Below are positions 1 through 13,158 of a stretch of DNA of 64,000 nucleotides, in pieces (the first letter of the stretch is position 1; each line of letters opens with the position of its first letter). The position numbers and the translations under genes are program-made. The stretch lies in the NCBI RefSeq assembly GCF_002078875.1, contig NC_034410.1, forward strand, positions 80,365,794-80,429,793, given 5' to 3'. The DNA comes from Numida meleagris (lineage: Eukaryota; Chordata; Aves; Galliformes; Numididae). Under the pieces are notes generated by a model. The model was not told the DNA's origin, made no database searches, and saw only the letters and a list, made by a program, of their open reading frames with translations.

Positions 1-971
1 ATCTCCTATGTTTCAGGGGCAGTTGTGGGTGTGTGCTGCAAATTTTAGGTGTAAATAAAATGAAATGAAATCCTAGAAATTTAGCAGAAAGAAGTAAAAA
101 TCACAGCCAGAAAAAAAAAAAATGGAAAACTGTTAAAAAAGGAGCGGTCCATGTTGTCAACAAGTCACAAAAACTGTGCACAAATGAAGAAGAGTAAATA
201 GAGATTTAAAAAGAGCAAGAAGGAATTAGAGAAGATAATGTGAGAAAGAGGAGTAGCATAATGCTAAAATATTAAAATAAGCAACAAATTCACTGACATT
301 TTAAATTAAGATCAGTTCAGTTATATTTATTTATTTAAAATGTCAAGGTGCATGCTTGTCGATAAATTTAATTTGCAAAAAATAACAACTGCAAGTACTA
401 CTGTCTTTATTATGGACATGTCTGCTGTGCTACTTTTTTCTCATTTTAAATAAGAGGATGCTTAATTCCTAACTTAAGTTTGAAGATAAGCTTTAACTTT
501 GGAAATGCTAAAAGATGTGTGCAATGGAAATCAATCTGCCTTCTCCTGTCCAAAGGAGAACTTTTTTTTGAATGTATGTCTTATTTTTCCTTTTTTTAGC
601 TTTCTTTTAGTTTTAATGCATATAAAGTTCGAGCCTCTATTATGCCTGAATTTAGTATTTTGCATCGTGACCTTTTGGAAAAGAAATAGCTTTGGAGCCA
701 ATGGACTGTGTAATGTCAAATCTCAGGTATGATCTCCATTGCAAATCTTTCCACAGACTTGGAAATCCAGGGCAACTAACTACAATTACAAATAAGTCCT
801 GATTTTGGAAAAAAATAAGGTTTTCATTAATGACCATATTAACTGTATTATTTACAGAAAACAAAAACAAAACAAAAACAAAACAAAACAAAAAACAAAA
901 CTAAAGATGACTTTTACAAAATAGATTCTATATATAGAACAGAATAATACAGACAAATAAATCATTATATT
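1..971. other. AT-rich non-genic DNA
   Basis: No gene or element is recognised here apart from an (AAAAC)n low-complexity tract at 857-901. Short open frames around 499-891 overlap on both strands and have no recognisable domain. Confidence 0.6.
857..901 (+). repeat. (AAAAC)n low-complexity tract
   Basis: About 45 bases of AAAAC/AAAAAC units. No retroposed body is recognised directly before it, so it is called a simple repeat and not a retrogene tail. Confidence 0.85.
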
Positions 972-1054
972 CTGAGAATCGTAGAATCATAGAATGGCTT
1001 AGGGCAGAGGGGACCTTAGAGATCATCTAGTTCCAACACCCTGCCATGGGGAAA
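972..1054 (-). mobile_element. CR1 LINE, 3' tail fragment
   Basis: On the minus strand this reads into the CR1 3' UTR signature (GGAACTAGATGATCTCTAAGG) and ends in repeated ATTCTATG/ATTCTACG-type octamers (seen here as GAATCGTAGAATCATAGAAT). Only about 80 bp of the extreme 3' end is present, which is usual for 5'-truncated CR1 copies. It has no coding content. Confidence 0.85.
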
Positions 1055-1443
1055 GTTAGCCTTTTCAGTCAATGTAGTATGATCAAGTTTGCTTTTGTCT
1101 CATTGGGTTAAAAAATGAATTGTGGAAATTGTTCCTTTGCTGCAAAACTATAAATTTATTGGATATATTTTTGTTTGTTTGTTTATAACAAGTGAATCCA
1201 TCAGGAGAACCTCTGATGTTCTGGTTTAAGATCATTAAGACATTTGAAATTGCATCAATATAAAAAATATAGAAGTAAATGAATCACAAATTTTGTCCAG
1301 AAAAGAAAAACAAACAAGCATACAAAAATCTGTATTTTAGATCTTAATACATATTTCTATCCTATACCATGCATAAGCAGACACATAGTGATTTAAATAG
1401 TCACAACTATGTTTTCCTTCACAATGTTTCCTTTAACTCCACT
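1055..1443. other. AT-rich non-genic DNA
   Basis: Nothing recognised between the CR1 tail and the solo LTR target duplication. Confidence 0.5.
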
Positions 1444-1448
1444 GTTAT

Positions 1449-1970
1449 TGTCAACGGTTTACGGGCATTCGGCCCGGTTCCGTGACAAAGGGGACGGGGG
1501 ATCCACGGGCCCATGCCCCGGGAAAAGGGGAAAAGGGGAAGGAGATGGCCCTGAGAGCAAAGAACAGCGGCAACAATCTGAGGAGAAACAAACTAATTTA
1601 CTAAATAAGATATCGGAACGCAAAACAACACACTATAATACAATATAATTACAATTTAAGCTGATAAATCCAATACAGAGAGAGAGAATATGCCAAAAAT
1701 CAAGGTAGGCCTTACTCTACTACCGACGATAAGACGGCTGGAGAGCGAGGTGCTGCCAAGACGAGAGACGGCGGAAAAGGGATGAGGTCTCGTGATCTGC
1801 AAGTTTTTATACTGCGAGCTTTTATCTTTTCCCTCCAACTGGAAAATGGTAACAGAGGAGAAAAGTACCGTGGGGACTGTAGTAGTCCTTCTCTTCTGAG
1901 AACTAGGTACATCCACTACATGATGTTATGATGTGGAATACCAATAACCGAAAATCATGAAACCATGACA
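1449..1970 (-). mobile_element. Solo ERV LTR, copy A
   Basis: A 522-bp element starting TGTCAACGG and ending CCATGACA, so it carries the TG...CA termini of a retroviral LTR. It is flanked by a perfect 5-bp target duplication GTTAT (1444-1448 and 1971-1975). It is read on the minus strand because the TATAAAAA box at 1804-1811 lies on that strand, upstream of a GC-rich U5-like end. The same sequence recurs at 49385 and 53245 with high similarity, and in more decayed form at 28155 and 38229. No gag, pol or env lies beside it, so it is a solo LTR left by LTR-LTR recombination. The family name is not assigned; a 5-bp duplication fits ERVL-like (class III) or some class II elements. Confidence 0.9.
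1804..1811 (-). promoter_or_regulatory. TATA box of solo LTR copy A
   Basis: TATAAAAA on the minus strand, preceded by GCAG. The identical motif is kept in copies D (49741-49748) and E (53404-53411). It marks the expected U3/R promoter and fixes the LTR orientation. Confidence 0.65.
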
Positions 1971-1975
1971 GTTAT

Positions 1976-4900
1976 CCAAGAGGTGTCACAGTCATTTCCT
2001 TTTAACTGGGAGTCGTCTCAGGCCAACTACTTGCAAGTGACAAAAATTAGTTTTTAAAATTCTTTCTGAAAGATATATAAGATCTTATATGTTCTGATGA
2101 GTGTACCTGATTTGTGTTTATCTTCCTATGGCTCTAGTTCCACTGGCATAATAGTGAAAAAGAAACTTTAAAAATGAAAAGAGAAATTAGCACCTGACCT
2201 ATGCAAAAAAACAAAGACTACTAATGTTAAGTAAATAAAATGCATCTCACAGGAATGTTGATCATACTTTGGCCTGATTGAATAAACATGGCACTTAATT
2301 TCACCTTGTGAGATTCTCCTGTGTTCTTATGAAGGAGCACTACGCTCCTAATGTACTGCTGAGGAATTTGTGGCAGATATCATCAGCAGGGATCAGCAAA
2401 GGAAAGAATATTCAAATAGTGAAATATCTACCTTGGATTATATCCTAATTGAATATTACATCAGTCTAAATTTATTTCACTTTCATATTACATTATTTGA
2501 GTCATTAGAGACTAATGAAAACTAATGTCAATTAGTTAAATCCTTGTTATGTTCCATCTAGCAGACTTTGAACCACACTGTATAAGAAATAGGCACTGAT
2601 GCATTTTCTAATTAATAAAATAATACTCTGGGAGGAGGGAGGGAAGAAAATGCCTTTAAAACATTTCCTGTTATTCTTCATAATTCAAAAAGGTGTGTCA
2701 TTTTCTTATTAATTTATAATTGTGAAACTATTATCTCATCTGAAAATATATTCAGCAAATTGCATTCAATTTATCTTTTTGAAAATATAAATAATATTTT
2801 AGTCATGGAGGTAACCAGTGGCAAAGATTTATTTTAAGATATTCTCTTGTGAATTCTCAAAGGAGATCACCTTCGACAATCTCCCTAATGACAACTTCCT
2901 TCTCTTCTGAAATTTGGAGATTCAAGTGCCACACTTGGCTTTTCTAGATCCTTTCTAAATTTGAACTTGGCTGAACTGCATTTGATCTGTGTATCTTGAT
3001 TTCCTAAGTTATAATATTTTTCTCTGAAGAGGGCCTCTAAAGTGATAGAAGATGTGATAAAAAATATAATATTCTTTTAAAACTTAATATTATAAAAAGC
3101 ATCTTCATTCCAAGATTATTTGACAGTCAGTTTTATATGCTGGAACTCTGATTCCTCTTTTAACTTCTGTATTACCTCTAATGCTTCTATGCATCCTGTC
3201 CTTTGCAGAGATGTATGCTATGATGAAGGCATATAAGGCTTTCCCTATATGCCTTTTTTCAACAGCAGATTATTGCATAACAGATTGGGCATAATTCCAA
3301 CTTCTTATGTGATGAGAGTGAAGGATTGTCTACTTTATATTGTTCTGTCCTTAAGATAGCTAACTGCAATTAAATGTGCTTTAGTATTATGCCTTTGATT
3401 AAACCAAAATTTAAAGGCTCCTCAAGGATGAAACCAGACCCTGAACACAGCTAAAACTCTGAGGACAGCTGCTTGACATCTGTGGGACAGGAGAGTGACA
3501 AACTGAAAACAACAAAGGAGAGTAGCAGGGTGCCTACCTCAGCTCCCTGCTGAGAAATCATTAAAGGTATTGTGCCACTGCTGAAATACTTTTAATGGTG
3601 GATATTTTTAACTTTTTTTTTATTGAGAGCTCATCTGTCCCACTGAGTTTCATTTCTTTTGTGACATTGAGCCTCTTTAAAACTGTAAATAATGAAAGCA
3701 CAATTTTCTTTGTGCACTGATAGTTCTCCTCTTCACAAAGTTTAGAAGTTGAAGATCATAAATAAGCTTTTCTATAAAATCTAAGCAGAAATACCTTTCT
3801 GTTGCATGCTTTGTTTACATTTTTGACAGCAGGGAGTAAATTTTCTGTGCATGGCTTCAGATTTTACAGTAGATTCAACTCTCATTAATTTTAAAAAGTG
3901 TTCTTTAAATTATCATTCATGAACTGCATGAAAGCTAACTCTTGGGTATGATCCCTAAATGTCTACTCTTTCATAATTTAAACAAAGTATCTAGTGTCTG
4001 TATCATTATTGGTAATGAAATAGCATTGATATTAATATCATCAGCATTGAAGAGTGCAGCTATGGGTAGGCGAATGAGTGCATGATTTCTTGAGAACTGT
4101 CAGAATATTGCTAATAACTGCACAGTGCCACAAAGTTACTGGCATTACCTTATGGAAAAGTATTTTTGAATTAATATAGAAAAATGAAAAATAGTTACTG
4201 TCCATAATCCCTTAAAGTATTTCTTCTACTTGTTGTATATTGATATACGAATGCCAGCACGTGGCAATGTTTCCTGCTAAGAAATAGAATCTATGTAAAA
4301 TAAAGAAGCAAGAAGTTTTGTGGTAGGAGTACTGCTCTTGAACATCTGAAATGAAGGTGCTGTTTGCATTTTTCCTGGTGTTCTGTAATTGGGAAGTCAT
4401 CCATCACTACATTTAAGTGTTTTGGTGGGAATTATGTGCTTCATCATCTTTCCTCTCTAGATTCACTCCTACACCTTTCCCATGTCCTTTTTTCTACACT
4501 GTAACCCTAACCATGTAAAGAATTTAAAGAATAGTTACTACAAAGCTGTGTAAAGGAAGTAGCATTATTAATAAAATTAACAGTATGATTACATTGAACA
4601 TGCAAGAAATGAGCTTGCATTAAGAAGGCAGTAGTTTGTGTCCATTCAGTAATATAATTTACAGTGCTGAGATGAATCATTACATAAGCAAGCAATCTGG
4701 CTTACTCCAGGTTTTTTGAAAGTCTACCTTCCCTGTGTGAATTTATTTTTAACAATGAAACTATATAGATATTAAAAATAATTTTATTCTGTGGTGATAA
4801 CTCAAGCTCTGTTACGACACAGATATAAATTTCAGTTCTGATAGAGGGCTGATCCTGCTTCCACCAAAATCAAAGGCAAAATTTAGAGTTTTTAGACTGA

Positions 4901-7900
4901 ATTGCATACTTTGTTAAAGTATTCTGGGTATCACAGAAGGGGCTGAAATGTATCTCAAAAATAAATAAGCTATAGCATTTCCATATTTTGCATCCAGCTG
5001 TGTACTGGGAAATGGTTTTGTAAACTAATTTCTGAAGGGGATCCATACTGTATTTTAAGGGATTTATAAAACTCCAATAGAAAAATGATTCTAGAACTGT
5101 AAGGAGGAAGCCTTGTATACATATAGCTTATAGCGATAGAAAGGAGTTCTGACACCAAAAATATGCTGTAGAAATTCAATTCTAATTATTTGCACCTGCA
5201 GTTTGAAAGAGGTGCAGTACAGCCAAACAAACAGAGCTCAGCTGGACAGAATTATTAAGGAAAATGCAAGAAGTTAAACTCGCTTAAATTATGCCATTCT
5301 TGGAAACATCTTGTTAAGTTCCATACACAGAATACAGGCTGATTTCAGAAGGTGAAAGGAATAAAATTCCTAGGAATGATAGAATGTTTTTTTTAACTAT
5401 GTTTGAAAGATTTGCTTTCAAAATGGAATGTACATCAATGAAGACTAAACTAAACGTGTAGGTTTCTGATTTAATACCTCTGTGTGAATATGGAGGGCAT
5501 CACAATATTTGGAGATTGCTCTTTGTCCCCAGTTGTCTGCTTGAAATTTCAAAGTTATTACTGCAAATATTCTCAGTATCAAATATCTGAGAAAAGGTTC
5601 AACGGTTATATTTTTACAGATTTAAAATATGAGTCAAAGTGAGGGAATTAGAGCATTACAGGATGATTAAAAAAGGAAAATGGTACAATATCAGATATTG
5701 CACTAAGGCAGCCTGCCTTTATTCTATTATTTAAAAAGTGAGAAAAAAATAGGTTAGGACGGCTTGTAAACCATTAACTCTTTATGAAGAAGTAACATCA
5801 AGTCTGAACTGTGAAAAGGAAGCCTCTAGAACAGGCTGATTTTTGTTGTCATAGCACAGGATAGATGCCAGAGAATATTCTGCAAAGAGAAAAAATTACA
5901 GAGACATGAAACATCTTCACAGAACATTGCTCTAATGCAGTAGCAGACAAAGATGTGAAGGGCACAGAGCACTTCCATCCTCTGAGTTTCAAATTATGTT
6001 CTACTGCTGTAGAACATAATGGCACTTAAACGTGGACAAGGCTAAATGACTAAAGCTGAACTGTGACACTGCCACCTAGCTTTGTGACTAATACTCAGAT
6101 TTTTCCTGTGAATGTGTAAATGGCTGGGCCTCCATATATCCTATCCACCAGAATACGAATGTAATTGCCTCCAGCTTCATATAGGCAATGAAGTGTTATG
6201 CACTATTGAAATTAGGCCAGAGTTGCAGTGGTCTGAATTTCCCCTGTCAGCATACCTTTTCTTTCCATGGATTAGGAAGGGAACCTAAGGCTTCACTGCT
6301 CTTAAATTTGGTGCCTCAAAGAAGTGATAATTGTAAATAATTTGTCTTGAAATGAGCCAACTGCTCAACCAAGTGCAGAGAGGAGAGCTCAGTTTGCAGG
6401 CGCCTAGGAAGGACAAAAAAGCCCTTTCACTGATAGCTACCACTGATCATGTAAAAATGCCTTCTCTTTTTCTCAAAGCAGCATAAGTTAGAGCACACAG
6501 CAATCTCATGCTCATGCTTCATATAACAACTTCTCTTTCCACCTTCAGGCAAATTTGGGTTTAATTATGCTTTTTCTAGAAGTCTTTCTTTATAAGCTGG
6601 TGGATATTATGCTGGTGATAATGACAACCAGCTTACATCACTCCAAGTTTCTTCTGGGGACAGCAATACCTCTGGGGAAGTCACAAAGGGCACCTTCTGA
6701 AGAGAATTTCATCTCTTCTTCACTGTAGGGGTATGCCTGAATTTATGCACGAGCCACTAAGTATGTTATTCACATTAATGCGCATCCCAAGTGCCTCTGA
6801 ACTGCTGTAATGTTCATGGAGATAAGAAACTCCCACAGATAATTATCAATTTACAGTAATATGTACCATATTTAGAAGAAAGTGAGAGAGGAAAAAAGTA
6901 TGTCTGCTCTTGTAGTTTTATCATTGATGATAAAACACATTTTGCATTTTTGTGACCATTACATTAAATTCAAAGTGACAGACCATCCGTCTTGATGACA
7001 GAACTTTCCTTCAAGAAGCACAGAAAGCACTACCACAGTCTTTCTCCAATGTGGAAGAGTTGTTTTTGCCTATGCAGGCATCCATGAGCTTAATGAATGA
7101 GCTGAATGTGGTGGAGGGGCTGATTTTCCAGTTTATTCTCCTACTTAGTTCCAAGTATGTAGTGGAAACATTCAGTAGTGAAATTGCTACCAACATGTTG
7201 CTCAGAGGTGGTGAGAATGGATATGATCTGTCAGAGCTTATGCTGTAATCTTGAGCTTTATATGATGTACTCTTCAGACACACAAAAGGAATGGAGACAA
7301 TGAAGAAAATGTGTTTAACTGTCAACAACTTTAAGACTACAAATATTCTGACATTTTTTCTTACTGTCATAGAGTCAGATATGTTTGCATACTTACCAAG
7401 TAAAAAACTTTTATCAGTTGTTTAATAAGTCCAGTAAGTAAGTGTCTCCTTCACTTACACTTTCCCTGTTTCAGCAACTTTGGAAGTCTATCCTTGATTT
7501 AAATTAAATGCCTGTGAAACTGTGATGACAACACACAATTTTAAATGTCAGTTCTTAAATATCTGTTGGAAATCAGTTGTTCACTCTTAATTCTTTTATG
7601 TGTTATTATCTTCTTCTACCTTGCTTCTCTTAGAAACCCCCCTTTGGCTACTTTTAAATAATTCCTTTCTTTCCCCACCTTGCTATATTCAAAATGCACT
7701 TTTAACTTTACAGTCTGTTGGCATCAGTTTTAGATGGAGAAAATAAAAGAGTTACATCTGTGTTCAGAAAAGTTCTGTTTATTCATTGCTTTGTCTAAAA
7801 CTTCAACAGAGGAGATAAAAGTAAAAATAGCATTTAGTGGGAGATGACCAGATAAGACTAATGATTTCCTCAACAGAAGTGAATAGTTTTCTGTAAACTG

Positions 7901-10900
7901 TTTTTTGAAGTGATGAAGTCCATCCTGTAGTAACACTTGTTGCTTTTTTAATCCAAACTGAGACTAATACATTAATCATAACATCTAATTTTCAACATCT
8001 AAATTTCAAGCAGCAAAATCTTGTCACCCTGTTAGGAAAGCAATATTGCTTTACTTCCTGTATAATCAATGATTGGTACAAAGGAGCAGTGCTTAAAACA
8101 ATTACATCTATTCCAACTGAGACAAATTAGAAGAGGGAGAGGTGATATGGAGATTCTAGTTTTGGGTCTCTGTGCCAAATTAAATGAGCTACACCAAAAA
8201 AAGTTGCTAAGCTAACTAACCAAATACTCAATTTTTGTTATTCAGATATTTCAAAACTTATATTCTATGCTGAATTAGGATAAGAAGGCAAGCTATAAAT
8301 AAATTCCAGGAGTCACTGAAGAAGTAATAGCTGAAACAAAAGAAAAGGGCAATAGCAATTTAGTATCATCACGAGTGTTATACCTTATTTTTTTTTAATT
8401 AATAAAATGAACTTTTATTGTAACGTAAATTATTTCATTAGTATCTCTACTAATTTTTGTGTCTAGCTAACTGCTGCAGTACATGATGGTATATGTAGGT
8501 TTTTGTTTGTTTGTTTTGGTTTTTTCGTGTCTCTTTTTCTCCTGCATATCCTTTGGTTTCTGGCTGGATCTGATGCAATCTCCCTTTTGGTCTTAGTGCA
8601 TATTTTGTGTTGTATCATCTGTATCCATTAGTTCCTTTTAGGTACAGGCCTGAAGCTCTAGAACTTCGTCTCAATTACTGAAATGTTATATTTGGGGATC
8701 ATTATGGCAAGACAATTCTGAACTCTTCAAATTCAAGTCATTTAAAATAAAGGAAATTTAATGCACTTAAAGAATTTATTCAAAACATTATTTTATAAAA
8801 TATAACTAACAGGAGTATGTAAAAGATCAGGGAAAAAAAGATAAATATGAAAAATAAAATCATCATGGCTTTTAATGTTCATTCAGATCAATAGCAGCTT
8901 TTTGGACTACACTTTCTTATTAGCTATTGCCTTTTATCCCAAAGAACTGAAGTGATATATACTTTAAGAAAACATCTACTGAATATCCATAATCATGCCA
9001 TTGAGGTCAGTTCCCTACATTACCCACAATAAAGCATAATAAACATTACTTACCATTAGGCATGAAAGTTAAAAGCTTATTCTTAAGCCCTAAGGAAAAA
9101 AATTCACTCTCCACACATTTTTGATCTGTTGAATTTCTAGTCAGCTGTATTTCTTTTTTAAAAGATTGGCCTTTTCCCACTAATGTTGATTTTAAAATTC
9201 CTATCAATTCAGTAGAAATAAAGCTAAACTGATGTTGATCATATTTAACCTGAGGTTTCTGCAAGCTAAGTTATTTAGAAGAAAATATTAGTGATTTTGG
9301 GAGAATTTCAACTTGAAATAAAATTTTTATTTCAGTTTCAAATAAATTCACAGTTCCTTAAAAAAATAAAAGGAGTGCTAAATTCTTCTTAATTTTGAAA
9401 GAGAATACTTAATTTCAAAAGTGTAAGCAAGGCTGCAAGGGTCTTTCAAGAACTTAAACCACATGGTGAATCAAGAAAGTCTTGTTTAGTAGAGCTGAGT
9501 CTCAATTTCTTTAAAAAATACATGATTCAAAGAAAGTGCACTTTATCAGATCTAAAAAAGTATGACTTACATTTCCAGAAAAAGATCATAAGTCTGAAGT
9601 CTTTGGCCTGTCATGTAGTTCTTTTAGAAGACAAAGCAATAAACTAGTAGAACTTCAAACTTGTTCTCTTAGGAAAAGCAGATATAAACTTTGTTCAAAA
9701 ATGGATGTTCTTTCTCTAGAAAAAAAAATGCTTGTTCATCAGTTTTGCATGTTTTACAACTTTTATTACCAGAAACTACTCCTACTCTATAAATAAAAAT
9801 GTAAAAGAGGCATCTTGTGTAGTTTCTGTATTCAATGATCCATTAAATAAGACAGAACATCTCTTCAACCCTGAATGTTGCTATCAACTTATCTGATCCA
9901 GTGAGAACACACATGTAAGGTGAGCAAAGCTCCAGTATTCTGTGACAATTTTTGCTTTATTTTGATTAAATTAAAATAATAATAATTGGGTAGCACAAAA
10001 AAAAATGTTTACTTCTCATCTAAAGGCCATGTTTCAGAGGAGCAATTTTCAATGGGAAAAAGTTCAGTCTTTGTGTGGCAGCTTGACAGGAAGTTCTTGC
10101 AGCCTAGCTTTACAAATCCTACTAAAGATCACATGGTAGAATATTAATGTTTCAAAATGTGAACTGTTATGCTAAATTATCCCGAAAATTATTCTAGTTC
10201 AAACACCATCCCTATAAAGTACCTGTCTTTTCAGCTAAGCAAAAGCTTAAGTTTCATGGAAATTAATCTGATATTTAACAGCAGTAATGTCATTAGATAT
10301 TTTGTTGAGAAATTATTTAATTTTCAACATACAATCTGACTCTTCTGGCATAAGAAATAAAGATTTCTTCCCCCACTCCACCCCAGTCAGAACAGACATC
10401 CTGATGCTTAGCTGCTCAGAAGAAAAGGCGATTAGCAGCCATGTTGACCAGGAATATTTTCCTTCAGAATAGTCTGATTCATTTTGCAGGAGTTTGTGAA
10501 CTCTCCACTATCTCACACTGCATAGGCAAAGGGAGCGAAGCATAAATGTTACTATGAAAAAACTCACAAAAATGCAATGAAGGAAAATCAGAAGAAATAG
10601 CTTGAGATTTTACAATCACTGCTAGTATGTTGAATCTACAGTCAATATGTCCCTTTTCACCTTCCAAAAGGAGACATTGGATTTTCCCTTGAAAATGACA
10701 TCTGAGGCATGAGTATTTGAGTGAAAGAGAGGCTGTAAAGAGAGGGCAATGAAGCCCTGCAAGCCAGGTGCTGCAAAATATCTCCCTCTGCCTGTGGTAC
10801 CTTTCAGCAATCACTGGTTCTCTTAGTAGACTGAAAATATGTATGAGGGAGAAAATTCCTGTGGAACTGTGCCTGGAAGGATCAGAGGCAGAAGCGTCTG

Positions 10901-11289
10901 AAATTAATGCTTGAGTAATTGTTAGGAGAAAAGAGAGAAGGATAAAGGGAGTGGCCCCGTAAAAACAAAAACATGAGGAGACACAGGAGCAGAGGGAGAA
11001 CATCGCAAAAATGCAGATGTAAAGAAAAAGGAGAACGAGTCAAAAAGCACCTCAGAGAATAATAGAGAATTTTACAATTGCTATAGCATTTTCCTTTTAT
11101 AAACATTAATGTGATTTTATGGATCTGTTTTCCTCTACTGTCACAAAGGACTTTGAAATGCATTCCCAAGGTATAATTTGCATAGCATATAGCAAAGTAT
11201 AAGAATCACATATGTCTACATGTACAAACAAGTACAGACAGCTATATGTTGCTGGTGGTTTACTGTTTGATGGATGAGGATCTGGTTGA
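1976..11289. other. AT-rich unique DNA, no confirmed gene
   Basis: More than 9 kb with no recognised transposon and no confident gene. It holds scattered short open frames without domains, and one coding-like frame at 6979-7251 described separately. A 174-codon minus-strand frame at 10479-11003 was examined and not supported. Confidence 0.5.
6979..7251 (+). other. Short coding-like open frame, function unknown
   Basis: A plus-strand frame is open for about 90 codons after a TGA near 6976, ending at TAA 7249-7251. The internal Met at 7051 starts a 65-codon part. The translation looks protein-like: it has alternating hydrophobic and charged residues (for example NELNVVEGLIFQFILLL) and no low-complexity runs. 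I do not recognise a family. There is no clear splice acceptor before it, no splice donor after it, and no poly(A) track. The opposite strand is also open over the same stretch, which weakens the case. It could be a fragment of an old retrocopy, a lost exon, an unrecognised repeat ORF, or chance. Confidence 0.2.
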
Positions 11290-11710
11290 AAGATCATATC
11301 CAGAGAGTGATGGTCAATGTAGCTCAGTGGCTCAATAGCCAGGCGGAGATCAGTGATAAGTGATGTCCCTCAGGGATCAGTACTGAAATCAGTGTTGTTT
11401 AATATCTTCATTAATGACATCAACAAAGGAACTGAGTGCACCCTCAGCACATTTGTAGATTACACCAAGCTCTGTGGTGCGGTCAACACACCTAAGAGAA
11501 AGGATGCCATCCAGAGAGACCTAGACAGACTTGAGCAGTCAGCCCAGGTAAAATTCATGAGGTTCAAAAAAGCCAAGTGCAAGGTCTTGCACCTGGGTCA
11601 TGGCAACCTCCACTATTAGTACAAGTTGGGCGATGTAAAGATAGAGAACAGTCCTGCTGAAAAGGACATGGAAGTACTGATGGATGGCAAGCTGGACAAG
11701 ACCCAGCAAT
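11290..11710 (+). mobile_element. CR1 LINE (host copy), reverse-transcriptase part
   Basis: Plus-strand CR1 ORF2 fragment. An open frame at 11353-11619 reads VPQGSVL (RT motif), then FINDI, then FVDYTKL where active CR1s have FADDTKL, so the catalytic YADD-type box is damaged. The later CR1 signature LDRLEQSAQVKFM follows. The element breaks off at CCCAGCAA (11710) because another CR1 is inserted, and resumes at 12537 with TGTGCTCTTGCAGCC. It is 5' truncated, beginning in the RT domain. Confidence 0.93.
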
Positions 11711-12536
11711 CATAGAATCATAGAATCATAGAATACTTTGGGTTTGAAGGGACGCCAAGGATCATCAAGTTCCAACCCCGCTGCCACAGGCAGGACCACA
11801 AACCTCCAGGACTGGTACTAGACCAGGTTGCCCAAGGCCCCATCCAACCTGGTCTTGAACACCTCCAGGGATGGAGCATCCACAGCCTCTGAGCAGCCTG
11901 TTCCAGCACTTCACCACTCACTCTGTGAAGAACTTCCCCTTGATATTTAATCTAAACCTTCCCTCCTTGAGCTTAAAACCATTCCCCATTGTCCTAATAC
12001 TGTCTACCCTTGCAAAAGTTAATTCCCCTCCTTTTTATAATCCCCTTTTAAATACTGGAAGGCAGCAATGAGGTCTCCACGCAGCCTTCTCTTCTCCGGC
12101 TGAACAAGCCTAGCTCCCTCTGCTTGTCTTCGCAGGGGAGGTGCTCCAGCCCTCTGATCATCCTCATGGCCTCCTCTGGACCCTCTCCAACAGCTTCACA
12201 TCTTTCCTGTAATGGAGGCCCCAGACCTGGACACACTATTCCACATGGGGCCTCACAAGGACAGAGTAGAGAGGAACAATCACCTCCCTGTCCCTGCTGG
12301 CCACCCCTATTCTGATGGAGCCCAGGATACTATTGGCCTTTCAAGATGCAAGAGCACACTGCTGGCTCCTGTTCTGCTTTTCATTCACTAGGACCCCAAG
12401 GTCCTTCTCCACAGGGCTACTCTCAAGTTCTTCTCCAGTCTGTATACACGCTTGGGATTACTCCGACCCAAATGCAAAATCTCTCACTTTGCTATGTTGA
12501 ACCACATTAGGTTCACACAAGCCCAACTTTTGAGTC
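11711..12536 (-). mobile_element. CR1 LINE nested inside another CR1
   Basis: Minus-strand CR1 3' half of about 826 bp. Its 3' end is the run of TCATAGAATCATAGAATCATAGAAT at 11711, the reverse complement of ATTCTATG units. The body reads as the familiar CR1 3' UTR and ORF2 tail on the minus strand (for example the reverse complement of GTTCCAACCCCGCTGCC and of CTGTGAAGAACTTCCCCTTG). The parts of the host CR1 on either side fit together with no duplicated bases, in keeping with the lack of target duplications typical of CR1. Its frames are broken. Confidence 0.92.
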
Positions 12537-13158
12537 TGTGCTCTTGCAGCCCAGAAAGCCAACTGTATCCTGGGCTGCATCAATCGAAGCGTGGACAGCA
12601 GGGTGAGGGAAGTGATCCTGCCCCTCTGCTCTGTGCTGGTGAGACCTCACCTTGAGTACTGCATCCAGATGTGGAGTCCTCAGTACAGGAGCAATGTGGA
12701 CCTGTTAGAGTGTGTCCAGAGGAGGGCCGCAAAAATGATCCAAGGGAAGGAACACCTCTCTTACGAGGACAGGCTGAGAGAGTTGGGGCTGTTCAATCTG
12801 GAGAAGAGAAAGCTCTGGGGAGACTTGATAACAGCTTTTCAGTATCTAAAGGGCTTTAAGGAAGAAGGGGACAGAACCTTTAACAGGGTCTGTTGTGATA
12901 GGTCAAGAGGAAGTGGTGTCAAACTAAAAGAGGGGAGATTTAGACTGGATATAAGGAAAAAGTTTTTTACAGTAAGAGTAGAGAAGCAGTGGAACAGGTT
13001 GCCCACAGATGTGGTGGAAGCCCTGTCCCTGGAGACACTCAAGGTCTGGCTGGATGGGACTTTGACCACCCTGATCTAGTTGTGAATGTCCCTGTTCATT
13101 GAAGGGAATTGGACTTTTAAGGGTCCCTTTCTACTCAAACGATTCTATGATTCTATGG
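12537..13158 (+). mobile_element. CR1 LINE (host copy), 3' part
   Basis: Continuation of the CR1 that begins at 11290. An open frame at 12591-13079 gives the end of ORF2 ([51 protein letters not shown]), all standard CR1 C-terminal blocks. The 3' UTR then runs to GATTCTATGATTCTATGG at about 13158. The 162-codon frame should not be mistaken for a host gene. Confidence 0.95.

Noticed and set aside
1656..1916. Frame conserved at 1656-1916, 49592-49853 and 53299-53496
   Set aside because: Its conservation comes from the three loci being copies of the same solo LTR. It spans the TATA box and R region and is not a gene.
10479..11003. 174-codon minus-strand open frame
   Set aside because: It is the longest free-standing frame outside transposons, but the translation is rich in Ser, Phe, Cys and Leu with no domain, and other frames overlap it. 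There is no promoter or splice context, so it is most likely chance.
12591..13079. 162-codon frame as a possible host gene
   Set aside because: It is the C-terminal part of CR1 ORF2 (RPHLEYC, RRAAKMI, WNRLP blocks).
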